From Brucella pseudintermedia (GTDB lineage: Bacteria > Pseudomonadota > Alphaproteobacteria > Rhizobiales > Rhizobiaceae), in the NCBI RefSeq assembly GCF_008932435.1, contig NZ_WBWE01000004.1, positions 62,001 through 126,000 of the forward strand: 64,000 nucleotides of DNA, given 5' to 3'. Under the pieces are notes generated by a model. It did not search any database, was not told the origin of the DNA, and saw nothing but the letters and a program-made list of their open reading frames with translations. Within the stretch, counting starts at the first letter, position 1. Each line of letters begins with the position of its first letter. Made by a program: the position numbers and the translations under genes. Positions 62,189-64,000 of the stretch are shown here, one piece after another.

Positions 62189-62724
62189 GCCGCGAACCGA
62201 TGCTCGCCGCCATCCGGGTTGCGAAGGACGTGCCGGTGGACCAGCTTCTGGCGAGCGTGGCGCAGCGGGCGAGGCAGGCGGGCCTGCGCGTGGCGGGCTT
62301 TCTCCAGCACCGTGAAACCGGCGGCGAGGAATGCTGCCGCGATATCGAGATCGAGCATATCGGCACCGGCGTCATCCAGATTATTTCGCAGCCGCTCGGT
62401 TCCGGGTCGAGGGGATGCCGTCTTGATCCGGCGGCGCTTGCCGATGTGGCAGGCTCGCTTATGGCCGAACTCGATGGCGGCGCCGATATGCTGATCCTCA
62501 ACCGCTTCGGCAAGGGCGAGACGGAAGGGCACGGTTTGCGATCCGTCATTGAAAGGGCCTATGCGCGGCGGGTTCCTGTGCTGACCGTAGTGCGCGAGAC
62601 CTATGTGGAGGGCTGGAACGACTTTGCCGGGGATTGCGGTGTTCTTCTGGCCCCGGACAGCAAGGCCGTACTCGGCTGGTTCGACCGCGTGACGGAAGCA
62701 CGGCGATTGCCGGAAGCCGTCTGA
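62185..62724 (+). CDS. DUF2478 protein, last gene of the nar operon
   Basis: A 179-aa protein of the DUF2478 family, often found beside molybdenum uptake or molybdoenzyme genes. Visible features are 'VAGFLQHRETGGEECCRDIE', a central 'GGADMLILNRFGKGETEGHG' and 'VPVLTVVRETYVEGWNDFAG'. It resembles nucleotide-binding proteins of the THEP1/MobB type, but the N-terminal P-loop is not recognisable ('AIRVAKDVPVDQLL'). It overlaps the isomerase gene and probably has a role in Mo-cofactor supply to NarG. Function is inference. Confidence 0.82.
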   Translation: MSREPMLAAIRVAKDVPVDQLLASVAQRARQAGLRVAGFLQHRETGGEECCRDIEIEHIGTGVIQIISQPLGSGSRGCRLDPAALADVAGSLMAELDGGADMLILNRFGKGETEGHGLRSVIERAYARRVPVLTVVRETYVEGWNDFAGDCGVLLAPDSKAVLGWFDRVTEARRLPEAV

Positions 62725-62733
62725 GAGCCAGCC

Positions 62734-63438
62734 CTACAAGTCCAGCTGGTCGCGGCGGTCTTCGGCAATCAGCTTGCGGATCTGATAGACGATCTGGTCG
62801 CCATGCGCCTTGCCAAGCAGGTCGGCGGTGTCGACGTCGCGCTCTTCGATGGCGCGGATCATGTCCTCATGTTCGGTGACATAACGCTCCGGCAGGCGGT
62901 CGGCAAAAGACTGGTAATAGAGACGCAGCAGCCTGCGCCCTTCATCAAGAAGCCTCGAAAAGAATGTGGTGTAGAACGGGTTGCGGCCCGCTTCGGCAAT
63001 GGCTGCATGAAAGTCGCGGTTTGTCGCGATCATTTCCAGCGCGTTCTGTGAGCGGACGGCGCGGGCAAAAGCTTCCTGATGCGCCCGGATATTCTCAAGG
63101 TCCTTATCGGTCCGGTTGCGCGCGGCAAGCCGCGTCGTCACGCGGTACATCAGCGTCACCGCGTCGAAAAAGGCGGGCAGGCTCAGGAAGTCGATATTGG
63201 AAACAACTGTCGAGCGGTTGGGCAGTGTAGTCACGAAGCCGTCGCTCGCAAGCCGCACCAGCGCCTCGCGGATCGGCGTGCGCGACATGGAAAAGCGCTC
63301 GGCCAGCTGGTTTTCATCGATGGGGCTGCCCGGCGCGAGCGAAAGGTCGATGATCTCGTCGCGCAGCACGTCGTAAACCAGCTTGACGCCCGAACCCTTC
63401 TTCCGGTCGGCTGTCTGGCTTGCGTCGTCTTTGTCCAT
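62734..63438 (-). CDS. GntR-family regulator (FCD/FadR subfamily)
   Basis: A 234-aa GntR protein. The winged helix is 'DENQLAERFSMSRTPIREALVRLASDGFV' and the C-terminal all-helical FCD domain includes 'NRDFHAAIAEAGRNPFY' and 'TEHEDMIRAIEERD', with His and Asp that usually bind a metal. It is divergent from a DHDPS-family gene, its probable target. In Rhizobiales a GntR regulator of this kind controls 4-hydroxyproline catabolism, which is a guess here. Confidence 0.87.
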   Translation of the reverse strand: MDKDDASQTADRKKGSGVKLVYDVLRDEIIDLSLAPGSPIDENQLAERFSMSRTPIREALVRLASDGFVTTLPNRSTVVSNIDFLSLPAFFDAVTLMYRVTTRLAARNRTDKDLENIRAHQEAFARAVRSQNALEMIATNRDFHAAIAEAGRNPFYTTFFSRLLDEGRRLLRLYYQSFADRLPERYVTEHEDMIRAIEERDVDTADLLGKAHGDQIVYQIRKLIAEDRRDQLDL

Positions 63439-63565
63439 GTCCTGCCTGTCCTTTTTCGGTGTGCGGTGCAGCGCATGTCTTCAGCACCGCAGACCCTAAA
63501 CACCAGTTTAAATCCCGCTGGTCAAGCAATCCTATCCTCAATTGAAATTTTGGTCGACAAGAAAA

Positions 63566-63578
63566 ATACAAAGTGTAT
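63566..63578. promoter_or_regulatory. Palindrome in the GntR/DHDPS gap
   Basis: ATACA-AAG-TGTAT, a perfect 5+5 palindrome extended on both sides by A/T pairs, between the divergent starts at 63438 and 63667. A candidate GntR operator. Confidence 0.55.
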
Positions 63579-63666
63579 ATTTGATTTCAATACAAGGTTT
63601 GGCAGACCGATTGTAGATCCAGCTCGCGTGAAAACGCTCAAGGAAAAACGTCCAAGGAACGACGCT

Positions 63667-64000
63667 ATGACCTCTAACATTTTCTCCGGTTGCATTCCGG
63701 CCCTCATGACCCCCTGCAAGCCCGACCGCACGCCGGATTTCGATGCGCTGGTCCGCAAGGGCAAGGAACTGATCGCGAAGGGCATGTCTGCGGTTGTCTA
63801 TTGCGGTTCAATGGGTGACTGGCCGCTCCTCTCGGACGAGGACCGCATGGCAGGCGTCGAGGCGCTGGCCAAGGCTGGCGTGCCCGTCGTCGTCGGCACC
63901 GGCGCGGTCAATACCAAGATCGCCGCCGCCCATGCCGCCCACGCCCAGAAAGTCGGCGCGAAGGGCCTGATGGTCATTCCGCGCGTTCTGTCACGCGGAT
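63667..64000 (+). CDS. DHDPS-family aldolase/deaminase (partial)
   Basis: The first 111 codons of a dihydrodipicolinate synthase-family (TIM-barrel, Schiff-base lysine) enzyme; the rest is beyond the window. It reads 'MTSNIFSGCIPALMTPCKPD', 'GMSAVVYCGSMGDWPLL' and 'VPVVVGTGAVNTKIAAAHAA'. The usual G-T-T-G-E substrate loop of true DapA is replaced by 'CGSMGDW', so it is a catabolic member and not lysine biosynthesis. AAGGA lies upstream. Paired with a divergent GntR regulator; hydroxyproline-type catabolism is plausible. Confidence 0.86.
   Translation, partial: MTSNIFSGCIPALMTPCKPDRTPDFDALVRKGKELIAKGMSAVVYCGSMGDWPLLSDEDRMAGVEALAKAGVPVVVGTGAVNTKIAAAHAAHAQKVGAKGLMVIPRVLSRG

Noticed and set aside
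1-64000. CRISPR array, prophage or rRNA operon
   Set aside because: No regularly spaced direct repeats, phage structural genes or rRNA sequence were seen anywhere in the window.

Overview
The window looks like a stretch of a Brucella/Ochrobactrum (Brucellaceae, Rhizobiales) replicon, probably the second chromosome. The basis is high GC content, alphaproteobacterial protein families, a NarR-type regulator beside a fused NarK, and dispersed palindromic repeats of a kind common in this group. This assignment rests on recognised protein families and gene order, not on a search. Genes are dense, and translationally coupled ATGA or GTGA overlaps are frequent.

Layout. 1-6738: siderophore-iron uptake, with a FecCD/FepB-type ABC operon on the minus strand (its ATPase is cut by the window edge), a divergent TonB-dependent receptor and an AraC regulator. 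6898-10675: a second, ferric-iron-type ABC operon (ATPase, binding protein, fused permease). 10821-15508: lipocalin, a divergent TetR/MFS pair with three identical-pattern operators, beta-carbonic anhydrase and a uracil-type permease. 15666-27528: a self-contained selenocysteine locus holding selD, a Tat-exported transglutaminase-like protein, the selenoprotein formate dehydrogenase fdhA with an in-frame UGA and a textbook SECIS hairpin, fdhB, the gamma subunit, fdhE, selA, selB and tRNA-Sec, which starts on the base after the selB stop codon. 27529-29979: an AT-rich accessory tract behind tRNA-Sec with an unknown Cys-tailed protein and an IS630 element sitting in a DUF3455 gene remnant. 30010-36614: lipase-like and methyltransferase membrane genes, a three-gene signalling operon (SUOX-fold periplasmic protein, histidine kinase, LuxR-type response regulator), a structured plus-strand region that may be a small RNA, and two small envelope proteins. 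36761-43737: an RND efflux pair, a degenerate HSL-family hydrolase divergent from a LysR gene, and a small secreted protein. 43821-49668: a divergent cluster resembling E. coli ynbABCD (CDP-alcohol phosphotransferase, hydrolase-methyltransferase fusion, PAP2-dual-specificity phosphatase fusion, small membrane protein, PlsC-like acyltransferase, CDP-diglyceride synthase), which looks like an uncharacterised phospholipid pathway. 49685-62724: phytase-like esterase, narR, then narK-G-H-J-I followed by a parvulin isomerase and a DUF2478 protein, with two perfect FNR-type boxes in the narR/narK gap. 62734-64000: GntR regulator and the start of a divergent DHDPS-family gene.

Functionally the window combines anaerobic respiration (formate oxidation feeding quinone, nitrate reduction draining it), the molybdenum, selenium and iron handling these enzymes need, and envelope lipid and efflux functions. 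The least understood parts are the ynb-like lipid cluster, the candidate RNA at 35455-35763, the transglutaminase-like protein in the selenium locus, and the signalling operon with a SUOX-fold partner.
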